Source of the DNA: Methylophilus sp. TWE2
GTDB lineage: Bacteria; Pseudomonadota; Gammaproteobacteria; Burkholderiales; Methylophilaceae
Length of the DNA stretch: 64,000 nucleotides
NCBI RefSeq assembly: GCF_001183865.1
Contig: NZ_CP012020.1
Coordinates: 1-64,000, forward strand
Direction: 5' to 3'
Positions 25,074-33,635 of the stretch are shown here, piece by piece. The position numbers and the translations under genes are program-made. The stretch's first letter is position 1. Each line of letters opens with the position of its first letter. Below the pieces are notes generated by a model, which was given only the letters and a program-made list of their open reading frames with translations, was not told the origin of the DNA and did no database searches.

Positions 25074-26303
25074 ATGGAGCTCAAGCAAAAACTCGAAATC
25101 CTGGCAGATGCCGCAAAATACGATGCCTCATGCGCATCGAGCGGCACAGACAAACGCACTTCCACCAATGGTAAGGGGATAGGCTCTACCACGGGTATGG
25201 GCATATGCCATAGCTACGCCCCAGACGGACGCTGTATTTCCCTGCTGAAAATATTGCTGACTAATTTCTGCGTGTATGACTGTGTCTATTGCGTCAACCG
25301 GGTCAGTAGCAATGTGCCGCGTGCGCGGTTCAGTGTGGATGAGGTGGTTAACCTTACCTTGAGCTTCTATCGCCGCAATTATATTGAAGGGCTATTCCTG
25401 AGTTCAGGCATTATCCGCAACCCCGACTACACCATGGAGCAAGTGGTAGAAGTGGCACGCGTACTGCGAGAAGTGCATGATTTTCGTGGCTACATTCATC
25501 TCAAGACCATTCCCGATGCCAGCCCGGAACTCATGGTACGCGCAGGGTTGTATGCCGACCGCCTGAGTATCAATGTTGAACTGCCAACCATTGCCAGTCT
25601 GCAGTCGCTGGCGCCAGAAAAAGATGGCAAGGCTATCCGCCGTTCCATGGGGCAATTACGACTCAAGATAGAAGAAAGCAAGGAGAAGACACTGACTGGC
25701 AAACGGCCACCACGGTTTTCTCCAGGCGGGCAGAGTACGCAGATGATCGTCGGTGCAGATAGCACGGATGACCGGGCCATCCTGGATACCAGCGCTAACC
25801 TGTATGGTGCTTTCCGCTTGCGGCGTGTCTATTATTCTGCTTTCAGCCCGATACCGGATGCCAGCAACATGTTGCCGCTCAAGGCACCGCCGCTGGTGCG
25901 CGAGCACCGTTTATACCAGGCAGACTGGCTGTTGCGCTTTTACGGTTTTGATGCCGAAGAAATCATCACCGGCCAGGATGGCATGCTGGACCTGGATGTA
26001 GACCCTAAGACAGCCTGGGCGCTGCAACACCGCGAACAGTTTCCGGTTGATCTCAACCGCGCACCCAAAGCCATGCTGTTGCGTGTGCCCGGGCTGGGTG
26101 TCACCAGCGTCGCACGCATTTTAGCTGCGCGCAAAGTACGCGCTATACGTTATGACGACCTGACTCGCTTGCGGCTGTCTCTGAAAAAGGTGTTACCGTT
26201 CGTCGTGCTGCCGGATTACCATCCCGGGCGCAGCCTCGACGATAACCACCTCAAACAACGCCTGCAGCAGCCTGTGCCATCGCAACAGTTTGCCCTGTTT
26301 TAA
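25074..26303 (+). CDS. Putative DNA repair/modification radical SAM protein
   Basis: A 409-residue radical SAM enzyme. The 4Fe-4S ligands are the three cysteines in CVYDCVYC (C-x3-C-x2-C, about 66-73). A C-terminal helix-hairpin-helix (KAMLLRVPGLGVTSVARILAARK, about residues 330-355) is typical of this DNA-linked family. The protein belongs to a type regularly paired with a DUF4130/UdgX-like gene, which is exactly the next gene. A role in nucleic-acid lesion processing is proposed for the family, chemistry unknown. No clear ribosome-binding site is seen. It shares a divergent control region with the UmuD-like gene, so damage induction is plausible. Confidence 0.88.
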   Translation: MELKQKLEILADAAKYDASCASSGTDKRTSTNGKGIGSTTGMGICHSYAPDGRCISLLKILLTNFCVYDCVYCVNRVSSNVPRARFSVDEVVNLTLSFYRRNYIEGLFLSSGIIRNPDYTMEQVVEVARVLREVHDFRGYIHLKTIPDASPELMVRAGLYADRLSINVELPTIASLQSLAPEKDGKAIRRSMGQLRLKIEESKEKTLTGKRPPRFSPGGQSTQMIVGADSTDDRAILDTSANLYGAFRLRRVYYSAFSPIPDASNMLPLKAPPLVREHRLYQADWLLRFYGFDAEEIITGQDGMLDLDVDPKTAWALQHREQFPVDLNRAPKAMLLRVPGLGVTSVARILAARKVRAIRYDDLTRLRLSLKKVLPFVVLPDYHPGRSLDDNHLKQRLQQPVPSQQFALF

Positions 26304-26335
26304 CCACTCATACGTCTTTGTCGTGTCATTCTTGT

Positions 26336-27820
26336 ATGCAGACCGTCCGCCTGGCCAGTGACACTGATATTGAAGGCTGGCGCAATGCCGCCCGCACTTT
26401 GCTGTTGCAAGAGATCGCGCCTGAGCATATCCAGTGGCGAGTCGGACAGCAAACGTATGGATTATTTGATCTGCCGGAAGATGAGCTAATTCCAAGCCAG
26501 CGGGCGAATCAACGTCCAACCACTCAATTCAAAGTCCCACGCGAGTTTATCGAGCTTTGCCGCCAGGTCATCCTGCATAGCGACCCATCGCGGTTTACCT
26601 TACTCTACCGCCTGCTATGGCGTTTAAAAGCGCAACCCAAACTGCTACAGCTGTCAGTGGATCCCGATGTGGCAAAGGCGCAAGCCATGGTTAAAGCCGT
26701 CCGTCGCGATCTGCACAAAATGAAAGCATTCGTGCGCTTTAGAGAGATTGAGATGGAAAATGGCGAATCCGAGTTTGTTGCCTGGTTTGAGCCCAGCCAT
26801 CATATTGTGGAAGCCTCCGCACCCTTTTTCACCGGGCGTTTTACCAATATGCGCTGGTCCATCCTAACGCCGGAAATCTGCATGCACTGGGATGGCCACA
26901 CGCTGAATTACACCGCGGGTGCCAGCAAGTCTGAGGCACCGTCCGAGGATGCAGGTGAAGAATTATGGCGGTCTTATTACCGTAGCATTTTCAACCCGGC
27001 AAGGCTCAAGGTATCGGCCATGCTGGCGCAGATGCCTAAAAAATACTGGCGCAACCTACCCGAAGCACCGCTGATTGCCGAGTTGATTGCAGATTCCTCG
27101 CCACGCATGCATGGCATGATCGTTGCACCGCCCACTGAGCCTCAGCGCAAAATTGTGAAATATGTGACGAAAGAGGAGAGCAGGCGACTGCCTGCAGACG
27201 CTGGAGATGTGATGACGGCTTTGCGTGAACTCAACGACACGATGCTGTCCTCTGCAGACTTTCCGCTCTCAGGTCATGCCACGCAAGCGGTATTGGGTCA
27301 GGGTGTTGCACCCGCCACCATCCTGTTGCTAGGCGAACAACCGCAAGAGCAGGATGACCTGGCTGGCCAGCCGTTTACCGGCCAGGCTGGCACATTGCTT
27401 GATCAAGCCCTCAATGCGGCAGGAATAGGGCGGTCTGATGTTTACGCGACCAATGTCCTTAAACACTATAAATACAAGCTACAGGGGAGGCGACGCATTC
27501 CTTTAGCGCTTGAGGATAGGGATATCCAGACCTATTTACCCTGGTTGCGGGCCGAGATTGAGGTTGTACAACCATCAGTCATCGTTGCTTTCGGACCGAT
27601 TGCGGCGCGTGCGCTTACTGGCAAGGGGATGGAGAGTGAAGCGCATGGCGGCAAGCTGTTAACGCTGCCGGATGATAGGCAGCTGGTAGTGACCATCCAT
27701 CCTGCATTGATCTTGAGCATACGAGATCAGGCAACAAAACAGTTGCGGTCCGAACAGCTGGTGAAAGACCTGGCTCTGGCCGCAAAAGCGGCCATGCAAC
27801 GGGCGCTTGAAAAAGGTTAA
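26336..27820 (+). CDS. DUF4130 - UdgX-like uracil-DNA glycosylase fusion
   Basis: A fusion of about 494 residues. The N-terminal half (about 1-250) is the DUF4130 domain. The C-terminal half is a family-4/UdgX-type uracil-DNA glycosylase: GEQPQEQDDLAGQPFTGQAG (about 333-352), VVQPSVIVAFG, and the catalytic-loop TIHPALIL (about 453-460). In UdgX a KRRIH loop carries the histidine that bonds covalently to the abasic DNA. Here the aligned loop reads GRRRIPLAL, with Pro in place of His. The in-frame TTG at 26318 is ignored in favour of ATG at 26336, which matches the family start. Located 32 nt after the radical SAM gene. Confidence 0.86.
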   Translation: MQTVRLASDTDIEGWRNAARTLLLQEIAPEHIQWRVGQQTYGLFDLPEDELIPSQRANQRPTTQFKVPREFIELCRQVILHSDPSRFTLLYRLLWRLKAQPKLLQLSVDPDVAKAQAMVKAVRRDLHKMKAFVRFREIEMENGESEFVAWFEPSHHIVEASAPFFTGRFTNMRWSILTPEICMHWDGHTLNYTAGASKSEAPSEDAGEELWRSYYRSIFNPARLKVSAMLAQMPKKYWRNLPEAPLIAELIADSSPRMHGMIVAPPTEPQRKIVKYVTKEESRRLPADAGDVMTALRELNDTMLSSADFPLSGHATQAVLGQGVAPATILLLGEQPQEQDDLAGQPFTGQAGTLLDQALNAAGIGRSDVYATNVLKHYKYKLQGRRRIPLALEDRDIQTYLPWLRAEIEVVQPSVIVAFGPIAARALTGKGMESEAHGGKLLTLPDDRQLVVTIHPALILSIRDQATKQLRSEQLVKDLALAAKAAMQRALEKG

Positions 27821-28047
27821 GCAGCCATCGCGCAACGATGCGCATACAGCTGCGAGAGTTCATCACGCAACAGTTTGCATGCCTCATCGTAAGTCACACG
27901 GGAAAGCAGTATGCGGTCACCTTTGGCAGGCACAAACAAAAAGGATTGAGTACTCACGTCGGTAATAAACTCACCGACGATGGCTTCATTGATCGTGACA
28001 ACATCCAGATTGGCGTGCGGTTCTGATTTTTTGAATTCTATTTTCAT
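27817..28047 (-). CDS. Small conserved-looking hypothetical protein
   Basis: A 76-residue protein starting MKIEFKKSEPHANLD, with a mixed beta/alpha pattern (EFITDVSTQSFLFVPAKGDRILL then a helix). The frame opens earlier (28101), but ATG at 28047 has AAGG upstream and a cleaner start. It converges on the UDG gene, with the two stop codons overlapping by 4 bp. No family recognised. Confidence 0.55.
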   Translation of the reverse strand: MKIEFKKSEPHANLDVVTINEAIVGEFITDVSTQSFLFVPAKGDRILLSRVTYDEACKLLRDELSQLYAHRCAMAA

Positions 28048-28232
28048 GAATATTGCCTTAGTCAGTCTCTTAACATAAAGCGTGGCTTCCGCAGAAGCCA
28101 CCTCTTTCCAGCATCATTCACCCAGCACTTAAACGCGCATGGGTGTGGTGTTCGACGCTGTCTGTAAATAGATTAACGGCAAAAAATGGATAAATTTATA
28201 GGGCAAATGCGCGATAATTTGTAGGAATATCT

Positions 28233-29999
28233 TTATGTCTCAGAAGACGTACTTTCCATTTCCAGCAAGGTTTTCAAATCCTGCCGTCCTTGCTCCATTT
28301 GGCTGGATAACGCCTTGCGGTCATGCCTGATTTTCAGGGTGGCCTCCAGCTGCTCCATATCATGCTTTTCAAATTGCTTGATGATCCTGCCAGCCGCTGC
28401 GGCGGTTTCGCCTATGATGATCAAGGACTGTTTGGCGGCTTCCAGTGAAGAATAAAAGGTTTCACGTATCGGATGCAAATCCAGCTCACGTAAATCAAAG
28501 GCATCGGTTCGGCTCCTTGCCCTCACCACAATTTTCACCTGTGGCCAGCGCTCCTTCACCAGTTTAGCCATCTCCAACGTGGCCGTCGCATCATTGACAG
28601 CAATCACCAGTAATTTCGCTTCGGCAATCCCGGCTTCTTCCAGTACATCCAGCCGGGAGGCATCCCCGTAATAACAACGCCAGCCAAACTGGCGGGTCAA
28701 GTCGACCTGGTTAGGGTCATTATCAATCAGGGTGGGCGTAATGCCTTTGGCGGTCAACACCCGGCCCACAATTTGCCCAAAGCGTCCAAAGCCCGCAATG
28801 ATGACACTGTTGTTTTCCGGGATCGCGTCTTGGGGGCGCTCTCCACATTGTAAATTCAAGAACCGGTCATACAGTAATAGCAGGATGGGGGTGACCAGCA
28901 TGGAGACGGCAACAATGGCATTGAGGATATTATAGGTTTCACGCGATAGAGAGTCCTGCGTCAAGGCCACGCCAAAAATCACAAACGCAAATTCGCCAAT
29001 CTGAGAAATGGCGGCACCAAACAAAAGTTTGTCGCGCAGCGGGTATTTAAACAATTGCCCCAATCCCATGAGTATCCCAACCTTGGTGGCAACAATCAGC
29101 AGTGCAAAGCCAAAAATCAGCATGGGTTGGCTGGCCACCAGTGCCAGGTCGACCGTCATCCCCACCGAAATAAAGAACAAGCCCAACAACAAACCTTTCA
29201 CTGGCTCAATGTCCAGCCTAAGCTCATAGCGGTATTCAGAGTCGGCCAGCAGCACGCCAGCCAGAAAAGTACCCAATGCCATCGACAAGCCGACGGAGGC
29301 CATGGCCAGCGAAACGCCAATCACCAGCAAGAGCGAAAAAGCGACAAACACTTCACGCATCCCCGTTTGTGCCACCATGCGCATAATCGGCCGCAACACG
29401 GTTTTGCTCGCCAGCACAATGGCTGCAATCACCGCGATGGACTGCGTGAACGCCCACAGATCAAATCCGGAGGCGGTTTTATGCGGCGCAATAAACGCCA
29501 GCACCATAAATAGCGGAATCACGGACAAATCCTGGAACAGCAAGGTAGCAAATGCCGCCTGGCCGCCTTGTGTGTGTAATTGCTTTTTTTCAATCAGCGC
29601 CGTCAGGCCAATGGCTGTAGAAGACATGGCCACCCCCATGCCAACAATCAGCGCTTCAGGCCATGAAAAATGCAATAGATGAGCGATGACGGTGACCAGA
29701 GCAATCGTGACGGTGACCTGCATGCCACCCAGGCCAAACAAAAGCTTGCGTAGCTCCCATACCTTTTGCGATTCCAGTTCCAGGCCAATGAGGAACAGCA
29801 TCAGCACCACGCCAAACTCGGCAAAGTGCAACACATGTTCGGGGTCAGCAATCAGTTTTAACGCAAAAGGGCCAATCAGGATCCCTGCAATCAAATAACC
29901 CAGCACCGATCCCAGGCCCAGTCTTTTAAAGATGGGTACCAGAATAATGGCGGAAGCAAGGTAGATGGCTGCCTGTACAAGAAAGTCGGAGTGATTCAT
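28233..29999 (-). CDS. Kef-type monovalent cation:proton antiporter with TrkA-N domain
   Basis: A 588-residue CPA2-family transporter. Twelve or so hydrophobic segments occupy residues 1-385 (for example LVQAAIYLASAIILVPIF and GVVLMLFLIGLELE). The cytosolic NAD(H)-binding TrkA-N domain begins with IIAGFGRFGQIVGRV (about 395-410) and contains DNDPNQVDLTRQFGW. Kef proteins exchange K+ for protons, often under glutathione-adduct control. No ancillary kefF/kefG-like subunit is adjacent. The gene appears monocistronic; about 270 bp upstream shows no feature I can name. Confidence 0.9.
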   Translation of the reverse strand: MNHSDFLVQAAIYLASAIILVPIFKRLGLGSVLGYLIAGILIGPFALKLIADPEHVLHFAEFGVVLMLFLIGLELESQKVWELRKLLFGLGGMQVTVTIALVTVIAHLLHFSWPEALIVGMGVAMSSTAIGLTALIEKKQLHTQGGQAAFATLLFQDLSVIPLFMVLAFIAPHKTASGFDLWAFTQSIAVIAAIVLASKTVLRPIMRMVAQTGMREVFVAFSLLLVIGVSLAMASVGLSMALGTFLAGVLLADSEYRYELRLDIEPVKGLLLGLFFISVGMTVDLALVASQPMLIFGFALLIVATKVGILMGLGQLFKYPLRDKLLFGAAISQIGEFAFVIFGVALTQDSLSRETYNILNAIVAVSMLVTPILLLLYDRFLNLQCGERPQDAIPENNSVIIAGFGRFGQIVGRVLTAKGITPTLIDNDPNQVDLTRQFGWRCYYGDASRLDVLEEAGIAEAKLLVIAVNDATATLEMAKLVKERWPQVKIVVRARSRTDAFDLRELDLHPIRETFYSSLEAAKQSLIIIGETAAAAGRIIKQFEKHDMEQLEATLKIRHDRKALSSQMEQGRQDLKTLLEMESTSSET

Positions 30000-30269
30000 G
30001 GATGCCTTTTAATGAGAACGGAGGTGTTTTCTGCCGACTGGCTTGTTGAGGCTGAAGCCAGCGCCCTGTTTGAAGCAGAAAGTAACATATCGCTGCGGGC
30101 AGGTCGAGTATTGGCATAGCGCCATGTGCGCATGATTGATAGCCGTTTGCCGGATGAATCTGACAAGAAAATCAGAGTTTTACCCGTGTTGCCGGTGGCT
30201 TATTCCTCCTACACTGCCTTAACGCTTAATTAACCCTTCAACAATCACGTGAATCACAGGTTGCCTTCC

Positions 30270-30641
30270 ATGTTGCCTCCAAATGAATATGCAGATCAGA
30301 TTTTTGATGTATTAAGGTTTTCCATAGACTTGGCGTGTACCGAGCAACATTGGTCTACCGTCAGCCGTGACGCGTTGGCCTTTGGCTTCACCCAACGTGA
30401 TGTCTCTACGGCTTTTGCTTACGCACAACGGTTTGATCTGTTTATCGCCCCCGCCACGTTCATCAGCCTCAATTACCGCTCATTCGACCCTTCAGGCCCG
30501 TTCCGCACCTTGCCAGCGGTCAGTAAATTTGAATTAACCATGTCTGTAGAAGGTGAAATCGTTCGCACCCATCAAAATGATTTTGATGAGCCTGTGGTCG
30601 CCAAAGATACCTCTATCTGGGGTGAGCTCTCGTTCACATAA
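30270..30641 (+). CDS. Hypothetical protein of about 123 residues
   Basis: Family not recognised. The sequence is mildly acidic, soluble and cysteine-poor (MLPPNEYADQIFDVLRFSID at the start). The chosen ATG has CAGG about 9 nt upstream; an in-frame GTG at 30249 lacks a ribosome-binding site. It has no visible signal peptide. It precedes a cytochrome gene by about 50 nt in the same direction and may share its transcript. Confidence 0.5.
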   Translation: MLPPNEYADQIFDVLRFSIDLACTEQHWSTVSRDALAFGFTQRDVSTAFAYAQRFDLFIAPATFISLNYRSFDPSGPFRTLPAVSKFELTMSVEGEIVRTHQNDFDEPVVAKDTSIWGELSFT

Positions 30642-30689
30642 TGTGAGCTGTTCACTCAACCAGGTATCAAATCAGCAGGAGGTGACAGC

Positions 30690-31253
30690 ATGAAATATCT
30701 TAAGCAAATGAAATATTCGCTGATCGCCCTAATAAGTTGGCAGGCTGGCCTTGCGCTCGCTGCAGAACCGCAGCAGTTGTTTGAACCCATCCGCTCCGTG
30801 TTGCAACACCCACGTTGCCAAAACTGCCATATCCCTGGTGACCAGCCATTGCAGTTCGACGAAGGCAAACCACATGCCATGCTGGTAAAGCGTGGCCGTG
30901 CCGGCATAGGCATGCCCGCCATGGAGTGCACTTCTTGCCACCAGCAGAAAAATTCGCCACCCATCATGGGTGACCACGCCCCGCCAGGTGCACCGCATTG
31001 GCAGCTGCCGTCCCCGGAAAACAAAATGGTGTTTATAGACCTATCGCCCAGAGAGTTATGCATGGTCCTCAAAGACCCCAAGCGTAATGGCGGCAAGGAT
31101 GGACAAAAACTCATCTCTCATTTTGCTGACGATAAGCTGGTTGCCTGGGGATGGAATCCAGGCGGTAATCGTACGGTGCCACCCCTCACCAAAGAGCAGA
31201 CCGTCGCTGCGGTTAAACAATGGGTAGATGCTGGCATGCCTTGCCCAAATTAA
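30690..31253 (+). CDS. Periplasmic c-type cytochrome-like protein with two CxxCH motifs
   Basis: A 187-residue exported protein. A signal peptide is visible (MKYLKQMKYSLIALISWQAG then LALAAEP). Two heme-attachment motifs, CQNCH (about 46) and CTSCH (about 82), indicate two c-type hemes. The sequence resembles proteins annotated as isoquinoline 1-oxidoreductase subunit, but no partner oxidoreductase is adjacent. A strong GGAGG precedes the ATG. It likely carries electrons in the periplasm; the partner is unknown. Confidence 0.82.
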   Translation: MKYLKQMKYSLIALISWQAGLALAAEPQQLFEPIRSVLQHPRCQNCHIPGDQPLQFDEGKPHAMLVKRGRAGIGMPAMECTSCHQQKNSPPIMGDHAPPGAPHWQLPSPENKMVFIDLSPRELCMVLKDPKRNGGKDGQKLISHFADDKLVAWGWNPGGNRTVPPLTKEQTVAAVKQWVDAGMPCPN

Positions 31254-31306
31254 GGGGTTGTCTGCATAGAGCTGTAGCTTGTTTAAACAGCAGACAAATG
31301 CATCCA

Positions 31307-32074
31307 CTATTCATCCATTAAGACATGCCTCATTAACTGCACCAGTGTTTGAAAACACGGATGTTGCGCGCTGGTGAGAGCGTACTCACTATCACCCAAA
31401 CGCCGTACCTGTACCGGCACACCCGCCAGCAACAGTTTCGCAGCATACGCTTCAGCTTCGTCCTTGAGAGGGTTGGATTCGGTGGTGATGACTGTGGCCG
31501 GCGCTAGCCCGGCCAGCCGACATGAGTGTACGGGCGAAGCATAAGGGTGCACAGCATTGCTGGCGACCTGGATATATTCAGCCCAGGCCCGGCGGCACGG
31601 GCTATCCACCGTCATTTGCATAGAATGCGAGCTCTGCGAGGCATCCAGCATGGGGTTAATGAGGATTTGACCGCGTAACTCGGCACGTTGTTTACCGCTC
31701 AACCCGCGGTCCCTGAACAACATTGCCACCACTGCCGCCAGGTTTCCACCTGCCTGTTCACCAGCCACAAATACCCGACCCGCATCGCCACCGAGGGATG
31801 CCGCCTGCTGGCTGATCCAGGCCAGCGCCTGGTAAGCCACTTCTATCGTGTCCGGAAAATGCAGCCTGGGCGCGAGAGGATAGTCCACACAAACCACCAC
31901 CGCCTGTTCAGACAGCGCATTGGCCACCGCATGCGCAGTCTCTATGTTGCCGCAGTTAAACAACGCGCCATGAAAAAACAACATGATGGGCAGTTTGTGT
32001 TGAGCGGGTACGCCAAACACCTGCAGCGCCACTGGCTCTGCTGTCACCGTCGATTGAAATGAAGTGGTCCGCAT
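31307..32074 (-). CDS. Hormone-sensitive-lipase-like esterase fold with altered nucleophile
   Basis: A 255-residue alpha/beta-hydrolase-3 protein. The oxyanion motif FFHGALFNCG (near 32) stands in for HGGG. The nucleophile elbow reads VAGEQAGGNLAA (about 105-116), where the family has G-D-S-A-G-G. The serine is replaced by glutamine (codon CAG on the minus strand), so classical esterase catalysis is unlikely. The rest of the fold appears intact. It follows the GST and SDR genes in the same direction, opposite a LysR gene, and may be a non-catalytic or differently acting member of that cluster. Confidence 0.75.
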   Translation of the reverse strand: MRTTSFQSTVTAEPVALQVFGVPAQHKLPIMLFFHGALFNCGNIETAHAVANALSEQAVVVCVDYPLAPRLHFPDTIEVAYQALAWISQQAASLGGDAGRVFVAGEQAGGNLAAVVAMLFRDRGLSGKQRAELRGQILINPMLDASQSSHSMQMTVDSPCRRAWAEYIQVASNAVHPYASPVHSCRLAGLAPATVITTESNPLKDEAEAYAAKLLLAGVPVQVRRLGDSEYALTSAQHPCFQTLVQLMRHVLMDE

Positions 32075-32092
32075 GGTTTTTTGCTTATTCGC

Positions 32093-32731
32093 TTAATCCA
32101 GCCTGGGTATTTGCATGCCGCGCTGCACGGCTGGCCGCTCACCCACCATGTTTAACCAGCGTTGCATGGCAGGCTTGGTCGCCAGTGAGTCTTTCAACAC
32201 CTCTTTCAGGTAGGTGGTCGCCGCCAGCGTCCACGCATAGCAAGCAATATCCGCAATCGAATATTCGTCACCCGCCAGGTAAGTGTTGGCCTGCAACTGC
32301 TTGTCCATCACCGTGAGTAAGCGGTCTGCTTCTTCGGTAAAGCGGGCAATGGCTAATGGTGCTTTCTCCTGGCTGCGCACCGCAAAAAACCCCAGCTGGC
32401 CCAGCATAGGGCCCAGCCCGCTGGTTTGCCAATGCAACCATTCAAACGCAGTGTAACGGGCCTGGCCGTGTGGCGCTAAAAACTGGCCATATTTTTCGGC
32501 CAGGTAAGTCAAAATCGCACCGCTCTCAAAAATCACCACCGGCTCCTGGTCTGGCTCAGTGTCAATAATGGCCGGGATCTTATGGTTAGGTGAAATCGCG
32601 CTGAAATGGGCTGAAAACTGCTCCTGCTTGCCCAGATCAACCGGGCTCACCGCATAGTCCAGCCCCAACTCTTCGAGCATGATGGAGATTTTTCGGCCAT
32701 TGGGTGTTGCCCATGTGTAGAGGTTGATCAT
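32093..32731 (-). CDS. Glutathione S-transferase (YfcG/YghU-like)
   Basis: A 212-residue GST with an N-terminal thioredoxin-like domain (MINLYTWATPNGRKISIMLE at the start; active-site Thr/Asn region TPNGRK; glutathione-site NHKIPAIID and ESGAILTYLAEKYG). An all-helical C-terminal domain follows (about 85-212). The TPNG/GRK pattern is that of the Nu-class YfcG/YghU proteins with disulfide-bond reductase activity. It lies 15 nt after the SDR gene and is likely co-transcribed, divergent from the LysR gene at 33636. Confidence 0.9.
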   Translation of the reverse strand: MINLYTWATPNGRKISIMLEELGLDYAVSPVDLGKQEQFSAHFSAISPNHKIPAIIDTEPDQEPVVIFESGAILTYLAEKYGQFLAPHGQARYTAFEWLHWQTSGLGPMLGQLGFFAVRSQEKAPLAIARFTEEADRLLTVMDKQLQANTYLAGDEYSIADIACYAWTLAATTYLKEVLKDSLATKPAMQRWLNMVGERPAVQRGMQIPRLD

Positions 32732-32746
32732 TTTATTCTCACTTCA

Positions 32747-33496
32747 TTAACGCAAGCCACCGCCCACCAGCAATTGCTCGCCAGTCAGCCAGTATGAATC
32801 TTGTGAGGCCAGGAAAGCCGCGACTGAGGCAATATCGTTCGGTTGACCGGTACGGCCCAGTGGAGTCTGAGCCACATAGCCACTCTCCATTTCAGAGCCA
32901 ATCACCCCCGCCGTCTGTGTGCCTTCCGTGGCAACCAGGCCAGGGTTCAAGGCATTCACGCGAATCTTGCGTGGGCCCAGTTCTTTAGATAATGAACCAG
33001 TGATGGCATCCACTGCGCCTTTGGTTGCGGTATACACCGCCGCACCCGGAGGCGTTAAGCGGCTCACCACAGAGCCAATGTTGATAATGCTGCCGCCTTC
33101 AGGCAAATATTTCACCGCCGCCTGGGTGGTCAACAACAAACCCAGCACGTTGATATTGAATTGTTTGTGAAAGTGTTCAGGGGTGATTTCTTCAATGCTG
33201 CCGAATTCATAAATGCCGGAGTTATTCACCAAAATATCCAGCTTGCCATAGGTGCTAATCGCCGCTTCAATAATCGCCTGTGCGTCTGCCACTTCACTCA
33301 CATTGCCACCCACCGCCACGGCCTTGCCACCCGCCGCTGTGATCTCAGCCACCACTTTCTCTGCCCCGGCTTTGCTCGATAAATAATTCACCACCACCGC
33401 TGCGCCATCACGGGCAAAACGTCTGGCGATTTCAGCACCAATGCCTTTAGATGCACCAGTCACAACGGCGACTTTACCTTCAAGTTTCTTGCTCAT
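32747..33496 (-). CDS. Short-chain dehydrogenase/reductase
   Basis: A 249-residue classical SDR. The cofactor motif is TGASKGIGAEIARRFA (about 12-27), followed by NNSGIYEFG (NNAG-type), Ser-Tyr-Lys catalytic residues in IGSVVSRL...YTATKGA, and a C-terminal GGG. The frame opens 17 residues earlier, but ATG at 33496 has AGGAGA at ideal spacing. First gene of an SDR-GST-esterase cluster, divergent from a LysR regulator across about 140 bp, a common arrangement for LysR control. The substrate is unknown. Confidence 0.92.
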   Translation of the reverse strand: MSKKLEGKVAVVTGASKGIGAEIARRFARDGAAVVVNYLSSKAGAEKVVAEITAAGGKAVAVGGNVSEVADAQAIIEAAISTYGKLDILVNNSGIYEFGSIEEITPEHFHKQFNINVLGLLLTTQAAVKYLPEGGSIINIGSVVSRLTPPGAAVYTATKGAVDAITGSLSKELGPRKIRVNALNPGLVATEGTQTAGVIGSEMESGYVAQTPLGRTGQPNDIASVAAFLASQDSYWLTGEQLLVGGGLR

Positions 33497-33635
33497 AATA
33501 AATCTCCTAAATAAAAAGTCATGAAGTTGTTTGAAACTGGTGATCACTATAAATAAATAAAAAACACAGATAAATCACCTAAATATGTAATCACTGTGCT
33601 AATTTATTGGACAATCAATCTAAACAAACAAAGTT

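Noticed and set aside
28930..28950. A third parS-like site (GGTTTCACGCGATAG)
   Set aside because: Only the left half matches; the dyad is broken, so ParB binding is unlikely.
29055..29513. 152-residue plus-strand ORF, rich in His and Gln, opposite the Kef antiporter gene
   Set aside because: It is an antisense shadow of a well-supported transporter gene. Its composition follows from reading hydrophobic codons backwards, and no ribosome-binding site was noticed.
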